64,000 bases of DNA from AWTP1-13 sp050248715 (GCA_050248715.1 JBFWRV010000001.1:248001-312000), one strand, 5' to 3'; counted from the stretch's first letter, positions 1-10,148 are shown. Translations and numbers: made by a program. The notes: generated by a model not told the origin, from the sequence alone.

Positions 1-608
1 GGCGCCTTGATGCAGGGCAGACGGCGCTCAAGCTTCGTGTTGCCAAGCGGCCAGAAGACGCGCGCGGCGGCCTCGTTCGCGCGCGTCTGCTCGATCGGCC
101 ACTCGACGGAGTTGGCACCGGCCGGCATGGCCTTGAGCTTCCTGTACGTGTCGGGATCGGCCGTCATGAGGCCCGGGATGTCCTCCTGCTTCTGTGCCCA
201 GGGATCAGTCGCCGGGTCCTTCTCGTCGAACAGGCCGAACGGCGCGATCAGCGCGAGGCGCTTGACCTTCTCCGGCCAGATCGCCGCCACCTCCGCGGCG
301 AACGAGCCGCCGACCGAGCTGCCGACGAGATCGGCGCCGGCAAGGCCCGATTTGTCGATCGCATCGCGCACGGCCAGCACCCAGTCGAGGTGCGTGTCGA
401 GCACGGAATGCCCGCGATCGCCCCCGGGAAAGCCCGGCAGCGATGGCACGATCACCGTGCGCGCCTCCGCCAGCCTGTCGAGGAACGGCACCCAGCGCGG
501 CAAGCCTCCGTAGCCCGCGAGGAAGCCGAGCTTCGGTCCCTTGCCCTTGCGCCACACACGCGTGGCAAATCCATTGATGTCGACGGTTGACGTCTCGGGC
601 TCGCTCAC
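1..608 (-). CDS. alpha/beta hydrolase, C-terminus cut by window edge
   Basis: Partial alpha/beta-hydrolase-fold enzyme; about 202 codons are present and the reading frame runs off the left edge. The nucleophile elbow GSSVGGS (GxSxG type) is visible, preceded by a strand reading SGLAGADLV, as expected for a serine hydrolase or C-C hydrolase. The chosen start is a GTG at 608 with a GGAG ribosome site just upstream; no better ATG exists. It begins 43 bp after the stop of the upstream luciferase-like gene, so it is probably the last visible gene of the minus-strand operon 5572-1. The catalytic His and any C-terminal features lie outside the window. Substrate unknown. Confidence 0.8.
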   Translation of the reverse strand, partial: MSEPETSTVDINGFATRVWRKGKGPKLGFLAGYGGLPRWVPFLDRLAEARTVIVPSLPGFPGGDRGHSVLDTHLDWVLAVRDAIDKSGLAGADLVGSSVGGSFAAEVAAIWPEKVKRLALIAPFGLFDEKDPATDPWAQKQEDIPGLMTADPDTYRKLKAMPAGANSVEWPIEQTRANEAAARVFWPLGNTKLERRLPCIKA

Positions 609-651
609 GCTGCCGTCTCCGTTGCTGCGAGAATGCTGGCCGCGCCCGATG

Positions 652-1947
652 TCACTCAGCGGCAGTTGCCGGCATGAACGCGGGCAGGCTGGCGCGCTGT
701 CGCTTCTCCATGGGCTTGGGCCACCAGCGGTTCTCCCACTCCGCGAACACCGGCCGGAGCTTCGGCATCACCTTCTCGGCAAACAGCCGCGTATTGTACT
801 TGGTGGTCTCGCTCGAGAGGTTGCCGAACTGCATCAGCAGCATGAGCTGGCCGATGTTGAGCGTGGTGGCGAGCTCGCGCAGCTGCTCCACAACGTCGTC
901 AGGCGAGCCGACGATGACGTAGCCGTTCTCGACGATGCTCTTCATGTCGCGGGCGAGCGACTGCATCTTTGTCGCGGAAGAGGCGTTGGTGGACGGCCCG
1001 CCGGCCGCCTTGCCCTCCGCCGCCATCTTGACTTGGCTCTCGATGCCGACGCGCTGGGTCGCTTCCGTGACGTAGCCGGGCGGCCCGGCGAAGCGCGCAT
1101 CGACGTGCAGGCAGCGGCCGTAGAAGTATTCCGCGGGCTCGGTGTAGAGGTCGTAGGCCTGCTGCCGGCTCTCGGCGACGCCGACAACCTGGGCGAAGCC
1201 CGCACGATACGGATTGCGGTCCTTGCCGAGCCGGCTCATCTCCTCCCAGAAACCCTTCATGACGTTCTGCGCCATCTTGTAGCCGTAGTAGGAGAGATAG
1301 CAGAACACGTAGTCCATCTCGGCCGCCCAGCGCCACGTCTCCACCGAGCCGGCGCCGGGAATCCAGATCGGCGGATGCGGCTGCTGGATCGGCCGCGGCC
1401 AGATGTTCACGTAGCGCTGCTGATTGTAGCGGCCGTTGAAGGCGAAGGTGTCCTTCTCGGTCCAGGCGCGCAGCACGAGGTCGTGCGCCTCGTAGTAGCG
1501 GTCGCGTAGGTGGCTCGGGTTAGTGCCGTAGGCATACGTGGTGTCCATCGGCGTGCCGACGGGGAAGCCGGCGATCAGCCGCCCGCCCGAGATGCAGTCG
1601 ATCATGGCGAACTCTTCCGCCACGCGCGTTGGCGGATTGTAGAGCGCCAGGCTGTTGCCGAGCACGCAGATCGCAGTGTCCGTCGTGCGTCGCGACAATG
1701 CGGACGCGATCAGGTTCGGCGAGGGCATGAGCCCGTAGCCGTTGGAGTGGTGCTCGTTGCAGCAGATGGCATCGAAGCCGCACTCGGCCGCGTACTCGAG
1801 CTCGTCGAGGAACTCGTTGTACATCAAGTGCGCGCGCTTGGGATCGAACAGCGAGGAGTGGATGTCCACCCAGACGGAGGGGTGCTTCTCCTTGAAGTCG
1901 TCCGGAAGCTCCTTGTAGGGCATCAGGTGAAACCACAGGAACTTCAT
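652..1947 (-). CDS. LLM-class flavin-dependent oxidoreductase (first copy)
   Basis: 431-aa luciferase-like monooxygenase, a TIM-barrel enzyme using FMNH2 (or F420) and O2. The family signatures seen are the N-terminal MKFLWFHLMPY strand, the conserved CCNEHHSNGYG segment at about residues 54-64, and GGRLIAGFPVGTP, the usual phosphate-binding region. The frame is open far upstream, but the ATG at 1947 has a GGGAG ribosome site at the right distance and starts exactly at the family's first strand, so the longer version is not used. Neighbours are an alpha/beta hydrolase downstream and a second LLM enzyme upstream. This points to an oxygenolytic catabolic pathway; the substrate is not evident. 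Confidence 0.88.
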   Translation of the reverse strand: MKFLWFHLMPYKELPDDFKEKHPSVWVDIHSSLFDPKRAHLMYNEFLDELEYAAECGFDAICCNEHHSNGYGLMPSPNLIASALSRRTTDTAICVLGNSLALYNPPTRVAEEFAMIDCISGGRLIAGFPVGTPMDTTYAYGTNPSHLRDRYYEAHDLVLRAWTEKDTFAFNGRYNQQRYVNIWPRPIQQPHPPIWIPGAGSVETWRWAAEMDYVFCYLSYYGYKMAQNVMKGFWEEMSRLGKDRNPYRAGFAQVVGVAESRQQAYDLYTEPAEYFYGRCLHVDARFAGPPGYVTEATQRVGIESQVKMAAEGKAAGGPSTNASSATKMQSLARDMKSIVENGYVIVGSPDDVVEQLRELATTLNIGQLMLLMQFGNLSSETTKYNTRLFAEKVMPKLRPVFAEWENRWWPKPMEKRQRASLPAFMPATAAE

Positions 1948-2020
1948 GGGGCGTTCTCCCGTTGCGGCCTGTCTTGCGCGGCGTTGTTTTCTCCTCCACG
2001 GAGTAGGCGCCATAACGTAG

Positions 2021-2048
2021 GTTGGGTCAAGCGAAGCGCAGACCCAAC
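2021..2048. repeat. short hairpin GTTGGGTC/GACCCAAC
   Basis: Eight-base arms at 2021-2028 and 2041-2048 enclose a 12-nt loop reading AAGCGAAGCGCA. A partial further copy of the GTTGGGTC arm follows near 2081. It resembles the small dispersed hairpins common in proteobacterial gaps; no T-run follows, so it is not a classic terminator. Confidence 0.7.
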
Positions 2049-2171
2049 ATGTGCTGGTGCATTCGTCTTGCGTTGGGTCGTCGCTACCGCCACCCAGAAA
2101 ACACCACCGCAGCGAAAACGTGGAAAGCGAAGCTGCTCGGATGCCATGGCGCCTGCGCTCCCGGCGCCATC

Positions 2172-2250
2172 GGTTCCCGCCTCCGCAGGAATGACGCTCG
2201 TGGGAATGGATGCGCTCGCAACTGACGTCATTCCTGCGGAGGCGGGAACC
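2172..2250. repeat. perfect 25-nt inverted repeat with 29-nt loop
   Basis: The arm at 2172-2196 (begins GGTTCCCGCCTCCGCAGG) is the exact reverse complement of 2226-2250, 25 of 25 bases. The arms are related to CCGGGATGACG-like fragments in the gaps near 44205 and 44920, which suggests a dispersed palindromic repeat family. On either strand it would fold into a very stable RNA stem. Confidence 0.85.
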
Positions 2251-2353
2251 CAGCGCACCTTGCAGCCCGTTGGTGGCCTGTGGCGGAGCGTTCATGGCCA
2301 CAAGTGCATGCGCTGCGTCGACTGCGCGGGGCCGGCTCGCGCGTCTTGACGCC

Positions 2354-3520
2354 TTACGCCCTTCGCTTGAACGCCGGCATCACCTCCTTGGCGAAGCGCT
2401 CGAGCTGTTCCAGCGCCAGCTTCTCCGGCACGCCGACCGACAGGCTCACCGAGATGCGGTCGAGTGCGGGGTATTTCCGCTCCAGTGCCTTGAGGTGGTC
2501 GATCAGGTCGTCGGCGTTGCCGGTGAGGAAGCCACCGGCCTTCACGGCGTCCTCGATGCGTGGCAGCTTGGCGGTCGGCGCGCGCTTGGGATCGCGCATG
2601 ATCTCGATCTGCTCTTCGGTTATGGCGCGCACGAGCCGCAGCTCGCCGAACATCTTCATGTTCTCTTCATAGTACTTGGCTGCCTCCTTGATGCCCTTCT
2701 CGCGGCTGTCGGCCATGAAGAAGTGGAAACCGAAGCACAGCCGCTCGCCGAGCTCGATGTGCTTGCCGAGCTTGGCATGCGCGGCCTGCCAGTCGAGCAC
2801 CACCTTGTGCATCGCGCCGCCCTCGGCCGAGCCGCCGCCCACCATGCCCTGGATGCCGTGCTTGGCCATGAACTCCAGCGCCCGCATCGAGCCGCCCTGG
2901 ATCGGCTGCCAGCATTCCACCGGCAGGTTGACCGGCCGCGGCACCAGCGTGAGATCTTGCAGCGTATAGCCGCGATAGGGAATCTCGGGTGGCAGCGTGT
3001 AGTACTTGCCCTTGTGCGAAAAGGACTCCTGGTTGAAGGCTTTGAAGATGATGTCGGTCTGCTCCTCGTAGAGCTCGCGGTTGGCCTCCTGGTCGCGCAA
3101 CGGCGCGCCGAAGGTCTCCACCTCGCGCGTGTGGTAGCCGCGGCCGAGCCCGAACACGACGCGGCCGCCCGTGAGGAAATCGGCAACCGCATAGTCCTCC
3201 GCCAGGCGCAGGGGGTGCCACATCGGCGCGATATTGAAGCCGCAACCGATCTTGATGTTCTTGGTGCGGTGGGCGAGATGCACCGCCATCATGAGGTTGT
3301 TGGGGATGCACTCGGTGCCTTCGCGCTGGAAGTGATGCTCCGCCATCCAGAAACAGTTGTAGCCCATGCGGTCCATCAGCTTGGCCATGTTCTCGGCCTT
3401 GCTCAGCGCCGTCACAAGATGTGCGTTGTCGTAGCGCCGCTCGTTGATGGGCGTGCCGCCGTAGCCGACGTTGTCGAGATCGGTATGCCCGGCAAAGAGG
3501 CTGTCGAACTTGGTGATCAT
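2354..3520 (-). CDS. LLM-class flavin-dependent oxidoreductase (second copy)
   Basis: 388-aa luciferase-like monooxygenase of a different subgroup from its neighbour. It starts MITKFDSLFAGH at the ATG at 3520, which has a GGGAGAG ribosome site; the frame continues upstream through a repeat and is not used. Typical features are WMAEHHFQREG (the FMN/substrate region), CGFNIAPMWHPLRLAEDYAVAD in shortened form, and GGRVVFGLGRGYHTREVETF. Together with the first copy it may supply the oxygenase of a two-component system or act on successive intermediates. No dedicated flavin reductase gene is seen in the window. Confidence 0.88.
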   Translation of the reverse strand: MITKFDSLFAGHTDLDNVGYGGTPINERRYDNAHLVTALSKAENMAKLMDRMGYNCFWMAEHHFQREGTECIPNNLMMAVHLAHRTKNIKIGCGFNIAPMWHPLRLAEDYAVADFLTGGRVVFGLGRGYHTREVETFGAPLRDQEANRELYEEQTDIIFKAFNQESFSHKGKYYTLPPEIPYRGYTLQDLTLVPRPVNLPVECWQPIQGGSMRALEFMAKHGIQGMVGGGSAEGGAMHKVVLDWQAAHAKLGKHIELGERLCFGFHFFMADSREKGIKEAAKYYEENMKMFGELRLVRAITEEQIEIMRDPKRAPTAKLPRIEDAVKAGGFLTGNADDLIDHLKALERKYPALDRISVSLSVGVPEKLALEQLERFAKEVMPAFKRRA

Positions 3521-3537
3521 CACGGCTCTCCCAGTGG

Positions 3538-3607
3538 GGTGCAAAAGCGAAGCGCATTGCACCGGGGCACGCGTAGATCGGCGCAATGCGGCTTCGCCTT
3601 TTGCGCC
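3538..3607. repeat. two inverted copies of a GGCGCAA...TTGCGCC palindrome
   Basis: Copy one is 3538-3563 (GGTGCAA...TTGCACC) and copy two, in opposite orientation, is 3580-3607 (GGCGCAA...TTGCGCC). The inner parts match as AAAAGCGAAGC(G)CATT. The same family recurs at 37343-37379. The pair fills the gap between the E1-beta and second LLM gene. Confidence 0.8.
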
Positions 3608-3617
3608 CTATGCCAGC

Positions 3618-4595
3618 CTATTCCGCCGCCGCGGCCACGCTCCCCTCGATCGCCTCGCGGATGCCGGCAACGATGCGCTTGCGGTCCGGGAAGACATGGT
3701 CCTCCAGCACCGGACTGTAGGGGATCGGCACGTTCAGCGCGCACACGCGCTTCACGGGTGCCTTGAGTTTGGCGAATGTTGCGGGGTCCTCGGTCACGAT
3801 GGCGGCCACCTCCGCAGAGAAGCCGGCCGTCGGCCCCGCCTCGTCGGCAATCACGAGCCGCCCCGTCTTGCGCACGGAGGTGCGGATTGCCGCGCTATCG
3901 AGGGGCACAAGGGTTCTCGGATCGACCACCTCGACCGAGATGCCGGACTTGGCGAGTTCCTCGGCGGCGGCCAGGGCCTCGTGTACCAACCAGGCGACGG
4001 CGACCACCGTCACATCGCTGCCCTGACGCTTGATGTCGGCAACGCCGAGCGGGATCGTGTAGTCGCCATCGGGCACCGGGCCCTTCGTCGTGAGCAGTCG
4101 GTTCGACTCGAAGGAGATGACGGGGTTGTTGTCGCGGATCGCGGTCTTGAGCAGGCCCTTCAGGTCGGCCGGCGTCGAGGGCAGGAACATCTTCAGCCCC
4201 GACAGATTCATGAACATGGAGTACGGACACTGGCAGTGCTGCGCCGCCAGCCGGGTGCCCCCGCCGACGTTGGCGCGGTAGAGGATCGGAAAGGTCCGCT
4301 GCCCGCCGAACATGTAATGGATCTTGGCTGCCTGGTTGACGATCTGGTCCATGGCAACGAACGAGAACGTCACCTGCCGCCAATCCATGATCGGCCGGTA
4401 GCCCGAGCCCGCCGCGCCGATGGCGATGCCGGTCAGCGCGCCTTCCGCGATGGGGGTGGCCTTCACCCGCTTGTCGCCGAACTCTTTCATGAGGGGGACG
4501 GCGGGATCGGTCGACATGTAGAAGATGCGGGGGTCGCGGCGCATCTCCTCGGCGACGGCCTCGAGGCCCGCCTGGGCATAGGTCAGCTCGCGCAT
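3618..4595 (-). CDS. TPP-dependent dehydrogenase E1 component, beta subunit
   Basis: 325-aa E1-beta (transketolase pyrimidine-binding and C-terminal domains) of the acetoin/branched-chain 2-oxoacid dehydrogenase family. The N-terminus MRELTYAQAGLEAVAEEM, the GAALTG/GYRPIMD region (the ligand to the TPP pyrimidine lies in this half), and the C-terminal EVVDPRTLVPLD are typical. Length matches the family. It starts 11 bp after the E1-alpha stop, so the two are cotranscribed as an alpha2beta2 enzyme. No lipoyl E2 or E3 gene is present in the window. The acceptor could be an E2 elsewhere or an artificial/flavin acceptor; the 2-oxoacid or acyloin substrate is unknown. Confidence 0.88.
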   Translation of the reverse strand: MRELTYAQAGLEAVAEEMRRDPRIFYMSTDPAVPLMKEFGDKRVKATPIAEGALTGIAIGAAGSGYRPIMDWRQVTFSFVAMDQIVNQAAKIHYMFGGQRTFPILYRANVGGGTRLAAQHCQCPYSMFMNLSGLKMFLPSTPADLKGLLKTAIRDNNPVISFESNRLLTTKGPVPDGDYTIPLGVADIKRQGSDVTVVAVAWLVHEALAAAEELAKSGISVEVVDPRTLVPLDSAAIRTSVRKTGRLVIADEAGPTAGFSAEVAAIVTEDPATFAKLKAPVKRVCALNVPIPYSPVLEDHVFPDRKRIVAGIREAIEGSVAAAAE

Positions 4596-4606
4596 GGCAT
4601 CCTCCC

Positions 4607-5572
4607 TCAGGCCGCGTACATGTCTTCGAGCGCCTGCTCGGGCGCCGGGAACGGGCTCGCCTCCGCGAAGGCTACCGCGGACTCGATCGTGGCGGTGACT
4701 TCTCGGCCCATCGCCTGCCAGTCGACGTCGGTCATGGCGCCCTGGTCCTTGAGCTGTCCCAGCAGCCGGGCGATCGGATCTTTCTTCTTCCAGTCCGCGA
4801 TCTCCCCCTCGGTACGGAAGTCAGGCTGGCCGATGCGTTCGGTATGCGCCCTCCAGCGATAAGTCTTGCACTCGATCAGCGTCGGCCCCTCGCCCGCCCT
4901 GGCGCGGGCGACGGCGCGGGCGGCCGCCTGATAGACGGCAAAGATGTCGTTGCCGTCGACGACGACGCCGGGGATGCCGTAGCCGGCAGCGCGGCCGGCC
5001 ACATCCGGCATCGCGTGCGTGTCCGCCGCCGCGGTCTGCGCCGCGTACATGTTGTTCTCGCACACGTAGACCATGGGCAGCTTCCAGGCCGCGGCGATGT
5101 TGAGGCATTCGTGGAACGGCCCGGCGTTGGAGGCACCGTCGCCGAAGAAGGAGATGGCGACACGGCCTTTGCCATCCATCTGCGCGGCAAGCCCCGCCCC
5201 CGTCACGATCGAGATGCCGCCCGCGACGATGCCGTTGGCGCCCAGCATGCCGATACCGAAGTCGGCGATGTGCATGGAGCCGCCCTTGCCCTTGCAGTAG
5301 CCGGTCTGGCGGCCGTACAGCTCGGCCATCATGCGCTTGAGGTCGGCGCCCTTGGCGATGCAGTGGCCGTGGCCGCGATGCGTGGAGATGATCTGGTCGC
5401 CGGCCTCGAGCGCCCCGCACACGCCGACCGCCACAGCCTCCTCGCCGATATAGCAGTGCACAACGCCGTAGATCTTGCCCGCATGGTAGTCGCTCGACGC
5501 CCGCTCCTCGAAGGTGCGGATGGTGAGCATCTGGCGCAGCATTTCGCGCTGCTTGTCGGGCGACAGGTTCAT
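4607..5572 (-). CDS. TPP-dependent dehydrogenase E1 component, alpha subunit
   Basis: 321-aa E1-alpha with the TPP-binding motif GDGASNAGPFHE...NN and the RGHGHCIAKG and KGGSMHIAD segments that shape the active site. The closest familiar group is the acetoin dehydrogenase alpha subunit. The ATG at 5572 is preferred over upstream codons because it has a strong GGAGG site about 8 bases upstream and the protein then has the family's length. It is the first gene of the operon that continues through E1-beta, both LLM oxygenases and the alpha/beta hydrolase. The 173-bp gap to the divergent DUF1028 gene must hold its promoter. Confidence 0.88.
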   Translation of the reverse strand: MNLSPDKQREMLRQMLTIRTFEERASSDYHAGKIYGVVHCYIGEEAVAVGVCGALEAGDQIISTHRGHGHCIAKGADLKRMMAELYGRQTGYCKGKGGSMHIADFGIGMLGANGIVAGGISIVTGAGLAAQMDGKGRVAISFFGDGASNAGPFHECLNIAAAWKLPMVYVCENNMYAAQTAAADTHAMPDVAGRAAGYGIPGVVVDGNDIFAVYQAAARAVARARAGEGPTLIECKTYRWRAHTERIGQPDFRTEGEIADWKKKDPIARLLGQLKDQGAMTDVDWQAMGREVTATIESAVAFAEASPFPAPEQALEDMYAA

Positions 5573-5745
5573 GAGTGCTCCCTCCGAGGAGATCAGGCTT
5601 TTCGGCATCGTGAGCGAGCATTCCGCGGTTTGCAACACCGATCGTGCCGGAGCGGCGGGACTGCCGGTTATTGACGCCGCTGTGAATTCGGCGTTGCCTC
5701 TCCGCCCGGCTAGCTTTTCGGACCCTTTGCTTTGGGCAGTGCAAC

Positions 5746-6459
5746 ATGACCTGGTCGATCATCGCCCGCGACGCGCACCGCGGGCGCATCGGCATAGCTG
5801 TCGCGACCCGCTTCTTCGCGGTCGGCGCGGTCGTCCCCCACATCGAGGCGGATGCCGGCGCAATCGCCACTCAGGCCTTCATCAATCCCCACTACGGCTC
5901 GCGGGGGTTGGAGCTGCTGCGTGACGGGCAGAGCGCCCAGGCGACGATCGACGAACTGACGCGCGGCGACGAGGGGCGCCGCAACCGGCAGCTTCACGTG
6001 ATGGATCGAGCGGGTCGGTTTGCGGCCTATACGGGCGCCGATTGCGTGGCCTGGTGCGGCCACGAGACGCGCGAGACGTTCTCTGTCGCCGGCAACATGC
6101 TGGCCGGCTCCGCCGTGCTTGCCGAGACGATCCGTGCCTACGAGGCACAGGCCGCGCTGCCGTTCGGGCGGCGCCTGCTGGCGGCCATGCGGGCCGGCGA
6201 GGCTGCGGGCGGCGACAAGCGCGGCAAGCAGTCCGCGGCCCTGCTGATCCATGACAGCGAGTCCTATCCGCTGTACGACCTGCGGGTGGACGACCACGCT
6301 GATCCCCTGGGCGAGCTTGCGCGGCTGGAAGGGGTCGCGCGGGAACGTTGGGTGCACTTTCGGCGCCAGATGCCGAGCCGGGCCCGCCCCTCGGGGCTTA
6401 CCGACCGGTCCGGGCTCGAGGAGCTGATCGCGCGCTCGATCGCGGAGGACTATGAGTGA
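5746..6459 (+). CDS. DUF1028 family protein (Ntn-hydrolase-like)
   Basis: 237-aa member of the DUF1028 family, starting MTWSIIARD, with the conserved GIAVATRFFAVG and GADCVAW segments and a SVAGNMLAG motif. The family is thought to have an Ntn-hydrolase-like fold, but its reaction is not established. It ends in a 4-bp overlap (GTGA) with the first ABC ATPase gene, so it is translationally coupled to the peptide importer that follows. This coupling suggests it acts on the imported solute, for example by amide hydrolysis; that is inference. No signal peptide is seen, so a cytoplasmic role is likely. Confidence 0.85.
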   Translation: MTWSIIARDAHRGRIGIAVATRFFAVGAVVPHIEADAGAIATQAFINPHYGSRGLELLRDGQSAQATIDELTRGDEGRRNRQLHVMDRAGRFAAYTGADCVAWCGHETRETFSVAGNMLAGSAVLAETIRAYEAQAALPFGRRLLAAMRAGEAAGGDKRGKQSAALLIHDSESYPLYDLRVDDHADPLGELARLEGVARERWVHFRRQMPSRARPSGLTDRSGLEELIARSIAEDYE

Positions 6460-7441
6460 GCCCTGGGCCGCTGCTCACCGTTGCGGATCTGCGCGTCGTC
6501 TTCGAGGGAGATCGCGGCATCCTCACCGAGGCCGTCAGCGGCGTCAGCTTCTCCGTTCTGCCCGGCCGCACGCTCGGGATTGTCGGCGAATCCGGTTGCG
6601 GCAAGAGCGTCACCGCGCTGTCGATCATGCGTCTGCTTCCGCGAGCGGGGACGCGCATGTCGGGCTCCGTCGTGTTCGAAGGGCGCGAGCTCACGGCGCT
6701 GCCCGAGCGGCAGATGCAGGACCTGCGCGGCAACCGGCTGGCCATGATCTTCCAGGAGCCCATGACGTCGCTCAACCCGAGCTTCACCGTTGGCGACCAG
6801 ATCGGCGAGGCGCTGATGCGCCACCGCGCGCTCCCGGCCAAGGCTGCCCGCTCGGCCGCCATCGAGATGCTGGAGCGCGTCAGGATCCCCTCGCCCCGGG
6901 AGCGGATCGACGAATACCCGCACAAGCTCTCCGGCGGCATGCGTCAGCGCGTGATGATCGCCATGGCGCTCGTCTGCGCCCCCGCCCTGCTGATCGCGGA
7001 CGAACCCACCACGGCGCTCGACGTGACGATCCAGGCCCAGATCCTGGACCTGCTGGCCCGGCTGCGCCAGGAGACCGGATCGGCCATCATCCTGATCACC
7101 CACGATCTCGGCGTGGTCGCGGAAACCTGCGACGACGTGGCGGTGATGTATGCGGGGCAGATCGTCGAGCGCGCTCCTGCAGCGCGCGTGTTCTCCGCGC
7201 CGCAGCATCCCTATACCGTGGGCCTGTTGGGGTCCGTTCCCCTGATCAGCACGCGGCGCGAGCGTCTCGCAACGATCGCCGGCAGCGTGCCGAGCCTCGC
7301 CGCCGCGTTCGCCGGCTGCCGCTTCTCGGGCCGCTGTCCGTTTGCGGACGCGCGCTGCCGCAGCGAGCCGCCGCCGTTCGCGGACGTCGGCGCCGGCCAC
7401 CTCTCCCGCTGCTGGAAGGCACCCCTGGAGGCCCTGGTGGC

Positions 7442-7445
<4 letters not shown>
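6456..7445 (+). CDS. Dpp/Opp-type ABC transporter ATP-binding protein
   Basis: 329-aa DppD/OppD-like ATPase. It shows Walker A GESGCGKS, the Q-loop in IFQEPMTSLNP, signature LSGGMRQR, Walker B LLIADEPTTALD, and the switch His in LITHDLGV. The C-terminus has the oligopeptide-ABC extension with four cysteines (AGCRFSGRCPFADARC then RCW), the likely Fe-S/metal-binding element known from DppD. It starts at a GTG inside the DUF1028 stop and overlaps the next ATPase by ATGA, a tightly coupled set. Confidence 0.92.
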
Positions 7446-8515
<1,070 letters not shown>

Positions 8516-8550
8516 AGCGCGCCATGACGCACAAGCTCGGGAGTGATCTC

Positions 8551-10071
8551 ATGAAGCGGATAGGCCTCGCCGGATTGGCGGCTGTCGTCTTGTTGTCGGG
8601 CTCGGCGGCAGCGCTGGCGCAGAGCACGCTGCGGATCGGCCTGGCCGAGGATCCCGACGTGCTCGATCCGACGCTGGCACGCACCTACGTCGGCCGCATC
8701 GTGTTCGCGGCGATCTGCGACAAGCTGTTCGACATCGACGACAAGCTCAACATCGTGCCCCAGCTGGCGCTGTCGCACGAGACGTCCAGGGATGGCAAAA
8801 CCGTCACCATCAAGTTGCGTCCAGGCGTCAGGTTCCATGACGGCGAGGCCATGGACGGGGAGGCCGTGAAGGCCAGCCTCGAGCGGCACATGAATTTTCA
8901 AGGCTCCTTCCGCAAGCCTGAACTCGCCGCCGTGGAACGGGTGGAGGTCGCCGATGCCGCCACCGTGCGGCTGCACCTGAAAAGCCCGTTCTCGCCCTTG
9001 ATCGCCCAGCTCGCCGACCGCGCCGGCATGATCATGAGCCGCAAGGCGATGGCGGAGGCCGGCGACAAGTTCGGCCTGAAGCCGGTCTGCGCCGGCCCCT
9101 TCAAGTTCGTGGAGCGAGTGCAGCAGGATCGCATCGTCGTCGAGAAGTTTCCCCAGTACTGGAATGCGACCAACGTGCATATCGACCGTGTCGTGTTCCG
9201 GCCGATCGTGGAGTCCACCGTCCGCCTCGCCAACCTCAAATCGGGCAGCCTCGATCTGATCGAGCGCGCGCTCGCCACCGACCTCACGGAGATCAAGGCC
9301 GATCCCAGGCTCAAACTCGCCACCCAGATCGAGATCGGCTACCAGGGCCTCACGCTCAACCTTGCCAACGGTGACGCCGGCAAGAACGGCCCGTTCGGCA
9401 AGGACCCGCGCGTGCGCCTGGCACTCGATGCCGCGATCGACCGCAAGGCCCTTTCCGACGTCGTCTTCAATGGCGAGGTCCTGCCCGGCAACCAATGGGT
9501 CAGCCCCAAGAGCTCCTACTACCAGGCACAGTTCCCCGTGCCAGGGCGCGACGTTGCCAAGGCTAAGAAGCTGCTGGCGGACGCCGGCGTGACGACACCC
9601 GTCGCTGTGGACTTCATGGTGCCGAACAACCCCGAGAGCCGGCAGGTGGCCGAGGTGATCCAGGCCATGGCGGCAGAGGCAGGTTTCGACATGAAGATCC
9701 GCGTCACCGAATTCGCCACGTCGCTCAAGGAGGCCGAGCAGGGGCGGTTTCACGCCTTCTTCATCGGCTGGTCCGGTCGTGTCGACCCCGACGGCAACAG
9801 CTACATCTTCCACAAGTGCAACGCTCCCCAGAACAACGGGCTCTTCTGCAGCAAGGACGTCGACCAGTGGCTCGACGATGCGCGCAAGGTCGACAAGCCC
9901 GACGAGCGCAAGGCGATCTACGCCAAGATTGCGGACAAGTACCTGAAGGAGGGCTCGATCCTCTACCTCTACCACCGCCTCGTGATCATCGCCCACACCG
10001 CGAAGCTCGAGGGCTACGCCCAACTCCCCGACGGTTTGGTGCGCGTCGTCGGCGTGAAGCTGAAACCGTGA
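8551..10071 (+). CDS. ABC transporter substrate-binding protein, family 5 (peptide/nickel type)
   Basis: 506-aa periplasmic solute receptor. The start at 8551 has a GGGAG site 8 bases upstream and opens directly with the signal peptide MKRIGLAGLAAVVLL...ALAQ; the ATG at 8524 would add an unneeded leader. SBP family 5 signatures are LRIGLAEDPDVLDPTLA near the mature N-terminus and VTIKLRPGVRFHDGE. The gene order here is ATPase, ATPase, receptor, permease, permease, not the usual dppABCDF. The ligand is likely a short peptide, amino-acid derivative or opine-like compound; sequence alone does not decide. Confidence 0.92.
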   Translation: MKRIGLAGLAAVVLLSGSAAALAQSTLRIGLAEDPDVLDPTLARTYVGRIVFAAICDKLFDIDDKLNIVPQLALSHETSRDGKTVTIKLRPGVRFHDGEAMDGEAVKASLERHMNFQGSFRKPELAAVERVEVADAATVRLHLKSPFSPLIAQLADRAGMIMSRKAMAEAGDKFGLKPVCAGPFKFVERVQQDRIVVEKFPQYWNATNVHIDRVVFRPIVESTVRLANLKSGSLDLIERALATDLTEIKADPRLKLATQIEIGYQGLTLNLANGDAGKNGPFGKDPRVRLALDAAIDRKALSDVVFNGEVLPGNQWVSPKSSYYQAQFPVPGRDVAKAKKLLADAGVTTPVAVDFMVPNNPESRQVAEVIQAMAAEAGFDMKIRVTEFATSLKEAEQGRFHAFFIGWSGRVDPDGNSYIFHKCNAPQNNGLFCSKDVDQWLDDARKVDKPDERKAIYAKIADKYLKEGSILYLYHRLVIIAHTAKLEGYAQLPDGLVRVVGVKLKP

Positions 10072-10148
10072 AGGGGCCAAGCCCCACCTCGATGGCCGCC
10101 ACTTACCGTTGATGCAAAGGGTCTGACCCAGTCCACACGGACCGCTAG

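Larger units (their letters stand above)
1948..2353. other. 406-bp gap between the two LLM genes, holding palindromes
   Basis: No gene is supported here. The gap contains an 8-bp-stem hairpin (GTTGGGTC 2021-2028 with GACCCAAC 2041-2048) and a perfect 25-nt inverted repeat (2172-2196 with 2226-2250). ORFs crossing it are upstream read-throughs of the LLM frame or translated repeat. The gap is unusually long for the inside of this otherwise tight operon and could reduce expression of the two distal genes. Confidence 0.7.

Noticed and set aside
3..513. Plus-strand ORF across the left edge
   Set aside because: It is the antisense shadow of the alpha/beta hydrolase, whose catalytic motif lies on the minus strand.
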